Shown: positions 17,447-26,414, counted from the stretch's first letter. The stretch: 64,000 nt of DNA from Sinomicrobium weinanense (GCF_018863395.1 NZ_JAHKRR010000004.1:558001-622000); one strand, 5' to 3'. The notes: generated by a model from the sequence alone, not told the origin. A program made the numbers and translations.

Positions 17447-18628
17447 ATGACCAAAACACACTACATCGTCCCCATAGAACCCTGTCCTCGTAGAGACACA
17501 CGGCCTGTCCCGGTTTTTCGGGAGCCGTGTGTCTCTACCTGCCGTAACCGTTTAAAAAAAATCAGCCTGTTGGCCGCTGTATGTTTTGTGTATACGGGAA
17601 CATTGTTTGCCCAGCAAAACATCGTTGCCCCGAGGCAATACATTGCACAAAAAACATCCGAAAGGATAACCATAGACGGTAAGGGCGCTGAAGCATCCTG
17701 GCAAAAGACGGCCTGGAGTGAGGATTTTATAGATATCGAAGGCGACAAGACCCCGGCCTATAAAACCAAAGTCAAGATGTTGTGGGATGACGAATACCTG
17801 TATTTTTATGCCGAAATGGAGGAACCACATGTCTGGGCCACCCTGAAGCAGCGGGACACTGTGATCTTTTACAACAACGATTTCGAGATATTCATAGATC
17901 CGGACGGAGACACCCATAATTATATGGAGTTCGAAATGAACGCCCTGAACACGATATGGGATCTGTACCTGGTAAAACCATACAGGGAAAGCGCCCCGGT
18001 CATAGATAGCTGGGACATTCAGGGAATAAAGACCGCAGTACACATAGACGGTACATTAAACAATCCGAATGATACCGACAAAGGATGGAGCGTAGAGGTC
18101 GCCATGCCCTGGAATGTGCTCGTAGAGGCACACGGCCGTGTGTCTCCAACCACCCCCGAAAACGAATTCTGGCGTATCAATTTCTCCCGTGTAAACTGGG
18201 ATTTTGAGCTGGTCGACGGCAAATACCAACGCAAAAAAGGCAAAGATGGCAAATACCTGCCCGAATACAACTGGGTATGGTCACCCCAATGGGTGATCAA
18301 TATGCACGAACCCGAATGGTGGGGATATGTGTATTTCTCTCCGGAAAAACCCGGCGGAAAGGAAGATCACAGTATTCCTCAGGACGAGAAGATAAAATGG
18401 AAGTTGTACGAACTGTACAGAAAACAAAAACAACATTTCCAGGAGCATGGCAAATGGATGAATTCGTTAAGGGAGCTCGTTGGAAAATCGGTGGTCATAG
18501 ATGGAAAACCGGTAAAAATTGCCCTGGAATTACACAGCATGGGATGGAACTTAACAGCGACCAGCCCTTTCACAGGCCGGCTGCTGACTGTAAAAGAAGA
18601 TGGAAAATTCATCAGTAAAAACAACTAA
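17447..18628 (+). CDS. CBM9-like carbohydrate-binding protein with a repeat-modified N-terminus
   Basis: A 393-residue exported protein whose main part (about residues 60-290) is a family 9 carbohydrate-binding-like domain (ITIDGKGAEASWQ, TKVKMLWDDEYLYFYAEMEEPHVWA, DFEIFIDPDGDTHNYMEFEMNAL, FWRINFSRVNW). Such proteins often accompany glycoside hydrolases in Bacteroidota. The first in-frame ATG (17447) is followed by about 30 residues encoded by a palindromic repeat before the real signal peptide begins (KKISLLAAVCFVYTGTLFAQQ). Either export works with a long n-region or initiation uses another codon. A second repeat copy lies inside the gene at 18122. It starts 19 bases after the GH130 gene. 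Confidence 0.82.
   Translation: MTKTHYIVPIEPCPRRDTRPVPVFREPCVSTCRNRLKKISLLAAVCFVYTGTLFAQQNIVAPRQYIAQKTSERITIDGKGAEASWQKTAWSEDFIDIEGDKTPAYKTKVKMLWDDEYLYFYAEMEEPHVWATLKQRDTVIFYNNDFEIFIDPDGDTHNYMEFEMNALNTIWDLYLVKPYRESAPVIDSWDIQGIKTAVHIDGTLNNPNDTDKGWSVEVAMPWNVLVEAHGRVSPTTPENEFWRINFSRVNWDFELVDGKYQRKKGKDGKYLPEYNWVWSPQWVINMHEPEWWGYVYFSPEKPGGKEDHSIPQDEKIKWKLYELYRKQKQHFQEHGKWMNSLRELVGKSVVIDGKPVKIALELHSMGWNLTATSPFTGRLLTVKEDGKFISKNN
17490..17538. repeat. B-type palindromic repeat inside the CBM9-like gene start
   Basis: GTAGAGACACACGGC (17490-17504) and its exact inverse complement (17524-17538) flank an inner TCCCG/CGGGA stem, making a nearly perfect 49-base hairpin. It is read in frame as part of the N-terminus (PRRDTRPVPVFREPCVSTC). 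Confidence 0.85.
18122..18147. repeat. B-type palindromic repeat inside the CBM9-like gene
   Basis: GTAGAGGCACACGG joined to CCGTGTGTCTCC forms an almost perfect palindrome without a loop, encoding VEAHGRVSP just before the conserved FWRINFSRV strand. It shares the GTAGAG-CACACGG arm with the copy at 17490. Confidence 0.75.
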
Positions 18629-18644
18629 CAAATAATCAATCATT

Positions 18645-19769
18645 ATGAAAATTTTAAAACTCACCCTGGTTTTTGTTCTCGCAGGCCTGGTTTCCTGTTC
18701 GAAGCAGGAAAAGAAGGCAGAGACAAAAGCAAAAGAAGAAACAGCAACTTCCGAAAACATTGCAGAGAAAGGATTTAAATACTGGACCTGGATCACTGCC
18801 GATCCGGAAAGAACAGATGATTCTTATCAGGAAGAATTTGCAAAATATAAAGACAATGGCCTGGATGCCGTGCTCATCAATACCAACACCGACCCCGAAC
18901 TGTTGGGAAGGCTTACACCCCTGGCCCGGAAGGCCGGGCTTGAAGTACACGCATGGATCATGGCCATGAACCGCCCCGGGGACTCCGTGGCCCTGAAACA
19001 TCCCGATTGGTATGCGGTAAGCCGCGAGGGAAAATCGTGTTTTGACCACAGGCCCTATGTAGATTATTACCAATGGATGTGCCCTACCAGGGAAGCATCC
19101 CGCAACCACGTGCTCAGCCTGGTGGAAGGCCTGGCAAAAGTAGATGATGTAGCCAGTGTTCATCTGGACTATATCCGCTACTCCGATATTTTCCTGCCCA
19201 TAGGCCTGCTGCCCAAATACGACCTGGAGCAAAACGAAGAACTCCAGGAATTTGATTTCTGTTACTGCGATGTCTGCGTAGCAGAGTTCGAAAAGATACA
19301 TCATAAAAACCCCAGGGAAATGGAAAACCCGGCCATCGATATGGAATGGAAACAATTCCGCCTGAATAAGATCAGGGCCGTGGTGAACGACGCTTATGAA
19401 ATAGCCCATAAACACGGAAAAATACTTACAGCCGCCGTATTCCCTTATCCCGAAATGGCGGACCACATGGTACGTCAACGCTGGGATAAATGGGATATAG
19501 ACGTAGTTCTGCCCATGATATATCACAACTTTTACAACGAAGAGATCGACTGGATAGGCTATGCCACAAAACAGGGAGTTCAGGATCTCAAAGACAAGGA
19601 AACCGAATTGCACACCGGGGTTTTTGTTCCGGAAATGTCGCCTTCAGAGATTAAAGAAGCCGTGCAACTGGCCAGGGAAAACGGTGCAAAAGGGATCTCG
19701 TTCTTTGACGGCCCTGCACTTACGGACGACATGTTACAGGCGATCAAAGAAACAAAGGCAAAGCAATAA
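18645..19769 (+). CDS. Putative TIM-barrel glycoside hydrolase (GHL10-like) lipoprotein
   Basis: A 374-residue lipoprotein (LVFVLAGLVSC, Cys at 19). After a charged linker, the sequence has the form of a TIM barrel of the GHL10/family-10-like type: GLDAVLINTNTDPE, GLEVHAWIMAMNRP, the strand VHLDYIRYSD (the usual HFDYIRYP motif of that group), and VLPMIYHNFYNEEIDW near the end. These proteins are predicted glycosidases with few characterised members, so the substrate is unknown; location among N-glycan enzymes suggests a glycan. The cysteine-rich segment FDFCYCDVCVAEFEK is unusual and could hold a disulfide or metal. Family call moderately sure. Confidence 0.7.
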   Translation: MKILKLTLVFVLAGLVSCSKQEKKAETKAKEETATSENIAEKGFKYWTWITADPERTDDSYQEEFAKYKDNGLDAVLINTNTDPELLGRLTPLARKAGLEVHAWIMAMNRPGDSVALKHPDWYAVSREGKSCFDHRPYVDYYQWMCPTREASRNHVLSLVEGLAKVDDVASVHLDYIRYSDIFLPIGLLPKYDLEQNEELQEFDFCYCDVCVAEFEKIHHKNPREMENPAIDMEWKQFRLNKIRAVVNDAYEIAHKHGKILTAAVFPYPEMADHMVRQRWDKWDIDVVLPMIYHNFYNEEIDWIGYATKQGVQDLKDKETELHTGVFVPEMSPSEIKEAVQLARENGAKGISFFDGPALTDDMLQAIKETKAKQ

Positions 19770-19792
19770 GACAAGACCGAAAAGTAACTGCT

Positions 19793-20818
19793 ATGATAAA
19801 CAGACGAAAATTCATAACAAAAACAGCCCTGGGTTCTGTTGCGGTGGGCACACTTTACAGCTGTGTAGACAATGGTATAAAGCCCCATAAACCAAAAAAG
19901 AACGGGGGAGCTGTTGCCGATACCGATAAGCAAGTAAAGAAACCGGTGGTGATCTCTACCTGGAACCACGGGGTGGCTGCCAATGAAGAGGCCTGGAAAA
20001 AACTGAAGAACGGAGGTTCCGGCCTGGATGCTGTAGAAGCAGGGGTGATGACGGCTGAGGCCGATCCCAGGGTATCCAGCGTAGGATATGGCGGATGGCC
20101 GGACAGGGAAGGAAAAGTAACCCTCGATGCCTGTATCATGGACCATAAGAGTAACTGCGGCTCCGTAGCCTTTTTGCAGCATATAAAACACCCTGTTTCC
20201 GTAGCGAGAAAAGTGATGGAAAAGACCCCGCACATTATGCTTGTGGGTGAAGGAGCAAAACAGTTTGCCCTGGAACAGGGGTTTAAAGAAGAGAACCTGC
20301 TTACCGAAGATGCCGAAAAGGCCTACCGGGAATGGCTCGGAAAATCGGAATACAAACCTGTGATCAACATTGAGAACCACGATACCATAAGCATGCTCGC
20401 CATTGACGAAAAGGGAGACCTTTCCGGGGCGTGTACAACCAGTGGTGCGGCGTGGAAAGTACATGGCCGGGTAGGGGACTCTCCCATTATCGGTGCCGGA
20501 CTGTTCCTTGACAATGAAGTGGGAGCTGCAGCGGCAACGGGTCTCGGGGAATCTGTAATGCGTACTTCAGGAAGCGCCATGGTAGTAGAACTGATGCGCC
20601 AGGGAAAAAGCCCGGAGGAAGCCTGCAAAGAGATCGTGGAACGCATCTATAAGATCTACAAAGACCGACCCGACCTGGAATACCTCCAGATCGGTTTTAT
20701 TGCCCTGAATAAATATGGCGAATATGGAGCCTACTGCCTGAGGCCGGGATTTAATTATGCCATTTACGAAGAAGAAAAAGGAAACCGCCTGATCGACGGA
20801 GAATATAAACTTTCATAA
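19793..20818 (+). CDS. N4-(beta-N-acetylglucosaminyl)-L-asparaginase
   Basis: A 341-residue Ntn-hydrolase that cleaves the GlcNAc-Asn bond of N-glycoproteins. The autoprocessing site is visible: NHDT with the nucleophile T198, followed by ISMLAID, then GACTTSGAAWKVHGRVGDSP and GAGLFLDNEVGAAAATG, all family hallmarks. The precursor would split before T198 into alpha and beta chains. The N-terminus NRRKFITKTALG looks like a twin-arginine signal with a possible lipobox (LYSC, Cys at 24). Family enzymes need the Asn to carry free amino and carboxyl groups, so it should act after peptide digestion. It shares strand and spacing with the preceding hydrolase gene. Confidence 0.93.
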   Translation: MINRRKFITKTALGSVAVGTLYSCVDNGIKPHKPKKNGGAVADTDKQVKKPVVISTWNHGVAANEEAWKKLKNGGSGLDAVEAGVMTAEADPRVSSVGYGGWPDREGKVTLDACIMDHKSNCGSVAFLQHIKHPVSVARKVMEKTPHIMLVGEGAKQFALEQGFKEENLLTEDAEKAYREWLGKSEYKPVINIENHDTISMLAIDEKGDLSGACTTSGAAWKVHGRVGDSPIIGAGLFLDNEVGAAAATGLGESVMRTSGSAMVVELMRQGKSPEEACKEIVERIYKIYKDRPDLEYLQIGFIALNKYGEYGAYCLRPGFNYAIYEEEKGNRLIDGEYKLS

Positions 20819-20888
20819 TCCCTCTATGTAATTCCTGCGGGGCTTAGCGGCCTCGTGGGAATTTTTTTGGTGAGGTTGAGATGGGGGA

Positions 20889-20976
20889 ACACCCCCCTTA
20901 GTCCCCCTCAAGGGGGGAGAAGTGTTTCGCTTTAAGAACGATTTTGCATAAAAAGATGAATAATTCCCCCCCCCCT
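20889..20976. repeat. A-type palindromic repeat, 3'-truncated
   Basis: The element begins with ACACCCCCCTTAG and the palindrome TCCCCCTCAAGGGGGGA, followed by the conserved centre (TTTAAGAACGATTTTGCATA, AAAAGATGAATAATTCC). It ends in a C run without the second palindrome. It fills most of the gap before the GH20 gene and supplies false upstream start codons for it. Confidence 0.85.
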
Positions 20977-20991
20977 AAAAGAAAAAACAAC

Positions 20992-23319
20992 ATGAAAACA
21001 CGCTTCATTCAAACACTCCTCCTAAGCCTGGCCATACTTCTATCCGCATGCGGCCACCGGGAAAAGATCACCTTTACAGAAGGCGATATTTCCATAATTC
21101 CCAAACCCAGGGAATTAAAGTTAAATGAAGGGGCCTTTGTGTTTAATGAAAAAACCGTATTTCTGGTCGAAGAAGAGAACCAGGAAGAAATTGCCCGTAC
21201 ACTGACGGATAAGTTCAAAGCTGCTGCCGGATGGGAGCCGCAAATCGTAACTTCCGCTCCCGATGGCAATTTCGTAGAGTTCCGGACAGACGCCGGGCTG
21301 GAAGATGAAGCCTACGAACTTCATAGTACAGGAAATGCGATCACCATATCTGCAAATGGCTATTCCGGATTTTTATACGGAGTGGAGACCCTGAGACAAC
21401 TACTTCCGGACGAAATAGAGGGTAAGGACCTGCAAAGAGATATAACGTGGGCCGTACCCGCGACGGAGATAAAAGACAGTCCCCGGTTTCCGTGGCGTGG
21501 GCTTATGCTCGATGTGTCCCGTCATTTCTTCCCCAAAGAATACGTGTTGAAGGTCATAGACGGACTGGCCATGCACAAGATGAACGTACTGCACCTGCAC
21601 CTGGTGGACGACCAGGGGTGGCGTATAGAAATTAAAAAATACCCGAAGCTCACTGAAGTAGGAGGGTACCGGGTAGACAAGGAAGACATGCACTGGAATG
21701 CCCGCCCCGCCCCGAAACCGTCGGAAAAAGCCACTTATGGCGGGTTTTATACACAAGAAGATATCAAGGAAATTGTGGCCTATGCCCATGAAAGGGGGAT
21801 CGAAGTGGTCCCGGAAATAGAAATGCCCGCTCATGTAATGAGTGCTATTGCCGCTTACCCGGAACTGTCCTGCAAGGCCGAACCCGTGATGGTGCCTTCC
21901 GGAGGAGTATGGCCCATTACCGATATTTATTGTGCGGGAAAAGAATCCACTTTTGAGTTTCTGGAAAACGTGCTTACCGAGGTTATGGAATTATTCCCTT
22001 CAAAATATATTCACGTGGGAGGGGACGAAGCTACCAAAACCAACTGGAAAAGCTGCCCGCATTGCCAAAAGAGGATCAGGGAAGAAGGCCTGGCCGATGT
22101 CAAAGAACTGCAAAGCTATTTTATAAAACGCATGGAACGGTTTATCAGTTCCAAAGGAAGGACTTTGATAGGCTGGGACGAGATACTCGAAGGCGGACTG
22201 GCCCCGGGAGCCACAGTAATGAGCTGGAGGGGCATACAGGGAGGCTGGGAAGCCTCGGAACAGGGGCACGATGTGGTGATGACCCCGGGAACACACTGTT
22301 ATTTCGATCATTATCAGGGGCCCCAGGATTCCGAACCTACAGCTTTCGGCGGATATACCCCGCTCAGCAAAGTATACGAATTTGATCCCGTGGTAGATTC
22401 CATGAGTGTAACACAGGCTAAACACGTCCTGGGTGGCCAGGCCAACCTGTGGGCAGAGTATGTTCCTACCACATCCCATTCGGAATACATGATCTATCCC
22501 AGGCTGGCAGCCCTGGCAGAAGCCGTATGGAGCCCTAAGGAAGGCAGGGACTGGAAAGAATTCGTGCCGAGGATGGAACACATGTTCGAGCGGTATGACA
22601 AACTGGGGATCAATTACGCCAAAAGTGCTTATACCATCATGGCAGATACCAAAGTAGATGAAAAGACCCATAAAGTAACCCTGGCCCTGAAAAATGAGAT
22701 TCCCGGCTCGGATATCCGTTATGTGTTGAACGGAGAGGACCTCACTTCGGCAAAAAAATATTCCGGCCCGATAGAGGTTGCTGAAACAACTACGGTAAAG
22801 GCGTCTCTTTTTAAAGATGATAAACCCGTAGGAAAAGAATTTAAAAAGACCTTTACCTGGCACAAAGCCGTTGGTAAAAAAGTGGCCTATAAGAACCCGT
22901 GGAATAAAAACTATCCCGGTACCGGGACATACAGTATGGTCAATGTGCTCCGGGGAACAAAGAATTTTCACGATGGCCAGTGGCAGGGATGGCTCCACAA
23001 GGATATGGAATTGACCATAGACCTCGAAGAGAGTGCGGGTGTCAGAAAGGTAACCATAGGCACCCTGGAAAACCAGGGATCGGGGATCTACTTCCCCGCT
23101 AAAGTGGAAGTATTGCTTTCAAACGAAGGCAAAACTTTCAAAAAAGTCGGCGAAATAAAAAGGGATTACGCTGTAAATGGCGATGCCGAACTCAAAGATT
23201 TTACGGTGACCTTCCCGGAAGAAACAGCCCGTTATGTTAAAGTAAAAGCTGCCAGGCTGGGAAATAGCCCGAAAGGTGGAGATACGTGGTTGTTTGTGGA
23301 TGAGGTTGTGGTGGAGTAA
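20992..23319 (+). CDS. GH20 beta-N-acetylhexosaminidase lipoprotein
   Basis: A 775-residue exo-hexosaminidase removing terminal beta-GlcNAc or GalNAc by substrate-assisted catalysis. The lipoprotein signal is LLSLAILLSAC. Domains in order: GH20b-type N-terminal domain (about 30-155), catalytic TIM barrel (about 160-510) with the Asp-Glu pair D345-E346 in HVGGDEATK, then a chitobiase-type C-terminal domain and an F5/8-type-C-like beta domain (about 640-775). The ATG at 20992 begins the lipoprotein signal; two earlier in-frame ATGs lie in an A-type repeat. Context gives the role of trimming antennary GlcNAc of complex N-glycans or of chitobiose-type products. Confidence 0.93.
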   Translation: MKTRFIQTLLLSLAILLSACGHREKITFTEGDISIIPKPRELKLNEGAFVFNEKTVFLVEEENQEEIARTLTDKFKAAAGWEPQIVTSAPDGNFVEFRTDAGLEDEAYELHSTGNAITISANGYSGFLYGVETLRQLLPDEIEGKDLQRDITWAVPATEIKDSPRFPWRGLMLDVSRHFFPKEYVLKVIDGLAMHKMNVLHLHLVDDQGWRIEIKKYPKLTEVGGYRVDKEDMHWNARPAPKPSEKATYGGFYTQEDIKEIVAYAHERGIEVVPEIEMPAHVMSAIAAYPELSCKAEPVMVPSGGVWPITDIYCAGKESTFEFLENVLTEVMELFPSKYIHVGGDEATKTNWKSCPHCQKRIREEGLADVKELQSYFIKRMERFISSKGRTLIGWDEILEGGLAPGATVMSWRGIQGGWEASEQGHDVVMTPGTHCYFDHYQGPQDSEPTAFGGYTPLSKVYEFDPVVDSMSVTQAKHVLGGQANLWAEYVPTTSHSEYMIYPRLAALAEAVWSPKEGRDWKEFVPRMEHMFERYDKLGINYAKSAYTIMADTKVDEKTHKVTLALKNEIPGSDIRYVLNGEDLTSAKKYSGPIEVAETTTVKASLFKDDKPVGKEFKKTFTWHKAVGKKVAYKNPWNKNYPGTGTYSMVNVLRGTKNFHDGQWQGWLHKDMELTIDLEESAGVRKVTIGTLENQGSGIYFPAKVEVLLSNEGKTFKKVGEIKRDYAVNGDAELKDFTVTFPEETARYVKVKAARLGNSPKGGDTWLFVDEVVVE

Positions 23320-23320
23320 C

Positions 23321-23453
23321 ATCCCCCCTGTGTCCCCCTTCGAAGGGGGAGCATTGTTCTGATTAAGAACCATTCTTCGTGAAAAAGATGAATAATTCCC
23401 CCCCTTGAGGCGATGTGCTGAGCGAAGTCGAAGTAGGGGCCAGGGGGGCTCTC
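23321..23453. repeat. A-type repeat interrupted by another repeat
   Basis: A full A-type element (ATCCCCCCTGTGTCCCCCTT..., palindrome CCCCCTTCGAAGGGGG, centre GATTAAGAAC...AAAAAGATGAATAATTCC) whose second palindrome is split after TTGAGG. The intervening piece is a different repeat, GATGTGCTGAGCGAAGTCG (23412-23430), after which the G run resumes. The related word TGCTGAGCGCAGCCGAAG is found at 39116-39133. Confidence 0.8.
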
Positions 23454-23483
23454 CGATAAGACATATGTAAGAAAACAAACCCA

Positions 23484-25727
23484 ATGAAAGCACTAAAAAT
23501 ACTATCCATCGGTTTTTTAATATCCATAAATACCACAACGGCCCAGGACAAGCCCGTGGATGATGTAAATCCCTTTATCGGAACCTCCAATTTTGGGGCT
23601 ACCCATCCCGGGGCTATTGCTCCGCGGGGGATGGCCAGTGTATCCCCGTTCAATGTGGCCGGGAAACAAAATGTGCTGGAAAAGGATAGCAGGTGGCTTT
23701 CCAATCCATACGTGAACGAAAATACGTTTTTGACAGGCTTTACTCATGTTAATCTGAGTGGTGTGGGCTGTCCGGACCTCGGGGTTATCATCACCATGCC
23801 CACTACCGGGGAACTGGAAACCGACCACCTGAAATACGGGACTGCCTATACTGATGAGGTAGCTAAAGCCGGGTATTACAGTGTAAATCTGCCCAAATAC
23901 AAAGTGAAAGCCGAAGCTACGGCAAGCACAAGAACAGGGGTTACCCGCTATACTTTCCCCGAAGGCAGGTCCAATATCTTGCTCAATCTGGGGCTGGGGC
24001 TTACCAACGAACAGGGGGCTATGGTCAAAGTGGTATCGCCCACAGAGATCGAAGGCATGCGAACGGTAGGTTCGTTCTGTTACAACAGCCCTGAACACGC
24101 TTACCCGGTATATTTTGTGGCCAGGTTCTCCAAGCCTGCGGACGAGTTCGGTATATGGAAAAAGCCGGCAACCTACGAAGGTGAGGAAGCCCAGTGGATG
24201 ACCTATAACGGTAAGACCCGTATGATGAAAGGTTTTACCCGTGAAGTCATTGGTGACAGTATAGGTGCCTATTTCAGCTACAACCTTAAAAAATCCGCCG
24301 CAGTAGAAATGAAGATAGGAGTGTCTTATGTGAGTATAGCCAATGCCCGGGAAAATCTTGAGAAGGAAACGGGAGGCCTTGATTTTGACAAGGTCTATGA
24401 AAGGACAAAAAAGGCCTGGAACGAAAAACTCTCAAAAATTGAAGTGGAAGGCGGAACAAAAGAGGACAGGACCATTTTCTATACCGCCCTGTACCATACG
24501 TTGATCCACCCCAACATTTTTAATGATATTAATGGAGAGTATCCCGAGATCTCTACCGGGAAGATCGGAAAAACGGACAATCACCGCTATACCGTTTTCT
24601 CCCTGTGGGATACCTACCGAAATTATCACCAGTTTATGAGCATGGTATATCCCGGCCAGCAACTGGAAATGGTAAAGAACATGCTCGACATGTATGACGA
24701 AAACGGCTGGTTGCCCAAATGGGAGTTGAATTCCACAGAAACATTCACTATGGTAGGGGATCCTGCCTCCGTAGTTTTAGCAGATACTTACCTGCGGGGC
24801 CTTACGGATTTTGATGTGGAAAAAGCCTATGAGGCCATGAAAAAGAGCGCAACGCAATTGGAAAATAACCCTTTACGCCCGGCATTGGCCGATTATCTGC
24901 GCGATGGCTATGTTAATACGAGCAGTCTGGCCGATGGTGTGGTGTCTACCACCCAGGAATACAATGTTGCCGATTACGCCATTGCCCGACTGGCCAGAGC
25001 ACTTGGCAAAAAAGAAGATTACAGGTCATTTTATAAACGATCGTTGTCGTACCGTAAACTGTTCGATAAAAAACTGAAACTCCTCCGCCCCAGGAATGCC
25101 GACGGAAGCTGGTACGAACCTTTTGACCCGGTAAAAGGGGCCAATTTTGAGAAGAACATGGGCTTTATAGAAGGCAATGCCTGGCAGTATGTGTTTATGC
25201 TAACGCACGATGCAAAGGGTATGATAAAACTGATGGGAGGCAAAAAAGACTTCGAAGCACAGCTCGACCATATTTTCGACAACGGACATTACGATATGGC
25301 CAACGAACCCGATATAGCCTATGGCTTCCTGTACAACTACATCAAGGGAAGCGAATGGAAAGCCCAGAAGCGCATACGGGAACTCCTCGACACCTATTAC
25401 AAAAACGCTCCCGACGGCCTTCCCGGCAATGACGATACCGGTACCATGTCGGCCTGGGCCATTTACAGCATGATGGGTATATATCCGATAACCCCGGCCA
25501 ACCCGGAATACACTTTTGTGGTTCCCCGGTTCAGTAAGATAACGATTCACCTGGATATCGATTACTACAAAAAAGACAAGCTGGTCATTACCTGCAATAA
25601 TCCCGGTGAAAGTCGGTATATCGATAAAATACAGGTCGGTGGAAAAGAATACAAAGGATATTTTATTTCCGATGAAGCGTTGTTAAATGCAGGAGAAGTT
25701 TCGTTCCGGTTAAAAGAAAATGACTAA
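23484..25727 (+). CDS. GH92 alpha-mannosidase, soluble periplasmic type
   Basis: A 747-residue GH92 enzyme. The signal peptide (MKALKILSIGFLISINTTTAQ) has no lipobox, so it should be soluble in the periplasm or secreted. Motifs: VNPFIGTSNFGATHPG, the probable catalytic acid E563 in EGNAWQ, ANEPDIAYGFLYNY, and the base region GNDDTGTMSAWAIYSMMGIYP (D650, D651). The ANEPDI form differs from the GNEPSHH of the first GH92 of this locus, which suggests a different linkage preference. The two share only moderate similarity and are not a recent duplication. It is the last enzyme gene of the locus. Confidence 0.93.
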   Translation: MKALKILSIGFLISINTTTAQDKPVDDVNPFIGTSNFGATHPGAIAPRGMASVSPFNVAGKQNVLEKDSRWLSNPYVNENTFLTGFTHVNLSGVGCPDLGVIITMPTTGELETDHLKYGTAYTDEVAKAGYYSVNLPKYKVKAEATASTRTGVTRYTFPEGRSNILLNLGLGLTNEQGAMVKVVSPTEIEGMRTVGSFCYNSPEHAYPVYFVARFSKPADEFGIWKKPATYEGEEAQWMTYNGKTRMMKGFTREVIGDSIGAYFSYNLKKSAAVEMKIGVSYVSIANARENLEKETGGLDFDKVYERTKKAWNEKLSKIEVEGGTKEDRTIFYTALYHTLIHPNIFNDINGEYPEISTGKIGKTDNHRYTVFSLWDTYRNYHQFMSMVYPGQQLEMVKNMLDMYDENGWLPKWELNSTETFTMVGDPASVVLADTYLRGLTDFDVEKAYEAMKKSATQLENNPLRPALADYLRDGYVNTSSLADGVVSTTQEYNVADYAIARLARALGKKEDYRSFYKRSLSYRKLFDKKLKLLRPRNADGSWYEPFDPVKGANFEKNMGFIEGNAWQYVFMLTHDAKGMIKLMGGKKDFEAQLDHIFDNGHYDMANEPDIAYGFLYNYIKGSEWKAQKRIRELLDTYYKNAPDGLPGNDDTGTMSAWAIYSMMGIYPITPANPEYTFVVPRFSKITIHLDIDYYKKDKLVITCNNPGESRYIDKIQVGGKEYKGYFISDEALLNAGEVSFRLKEND

Positions 25728-25789
25728 TATAGCACAACCATGTTTGTAGGAAACTTTATGATACAGCGAATCACCGTCCGGGTATAAAT

Positions 25790-26359
25790 ATGAACTCCTT
25801 AGTTGAACATATAAAACGATATATTTCGGTCAACCGTAAGGAAGAAAAGGTTATTCGGGAACATCTGGAGCCTCTTTCCCTGAAAAAGAAGACTCTTTTG
25901 CTGGAAACGGGGCAGATCTGCCAGGCCGAATATTTTGTGGTCAAAGGGTGTTTGCGCATGTATTTTATAAAGGATAATGGCACCGAGCAAATCACCCGGT
26001 TTGCTATTGAAAACTGGTGGATGACCGACTATATGAGTCTGAATGATTGCGTTCCTTCTCGTTTTTGTATAGAAACCATCGAAGACACCGAAGTGCTATC
26101 CCTCGACCGGGAAGCCAAATCTTCACTGTTGCAGGAATTTCCACAAATGGAGCGCTACTTCAGGATCATGTTGCAAAAGGCTTGTGGGGCTTCCCAACAA
26201 AGAGAAAGGTACGAATACGGACTTTCCAGGGAAGAACGTTATCACAATTTTATAGCTCTGTTACCCGATTTTGCCCAGCGCATCCCCCAGTATATGCTGG
26301 CGTCTTATCTGGGCTTTACTCCGGAATACCTCAGCGAGATACGGAAAAAAATGCGCTGA
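25790..26359 (+). CDS. Crp/Fnr family transcriptional regulator
   Basis: A 189-residue regulator with an N-terminal cyclic-nucleotide-binding-like beta barrel (about 20-110, including LLLETGQICQAEYFVVKGCLRMYF) and a C-terminal winged helix (LASYLGFTPEYLSEIRKKM). The effector-binding residues of true CRP (the RxS motif) are not visible, as in most Bacteroidota members of this branch. It sits 62 bases after the GH92 gene and may be cotranscribed with the glycan locus, but a link to it is not shown. The -7 box of the next gene lies shortly after its stop. Confidence 0.88.
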   Translation: MNSLVEHIKRYISVNRKEEKVIREHLEPLSLKKKTLLLETGQICQAEYFVVKGCLRMYFIKDNGTEQITRFAIENWWMTDYMSLNDCVPSRFCIETIEDTEVLSLDREAKSSLLQEFPQMERYFRIMLQKACGASQQRERYEYGLSREERYHNFIALLPDFAQRIPQYMLASYLGFTPEYLSEIRKKMR

Positions 26360-26406
26360 CCTTCATTTCTTAAACCAGCTTAAGCACTTCTTTCTGACTG
26401 CCAAAC

Positions 26407-26414
26407 TACCTTTG
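26407..26414 (+). promoter_or_regulatory. -7 box of the PEP-mutase-family gene
   Basis: TACCTTTG matches TAnnTTTG perfectly and lies 26 bases before the ATG. No clear TTTG lies 17-23 bases further upstream. It suggests that transcription of the two following genes is independent of the Crp/Fnr gene. Confidence 0.55.

Noticed and set aside
20944-20991. An upstream start for the GH20 gene giving 16 extra residues
   Set aside because: Those codons lie in an A-type repeat and would precede the lipoprotein signal, which starts properly at 20992.
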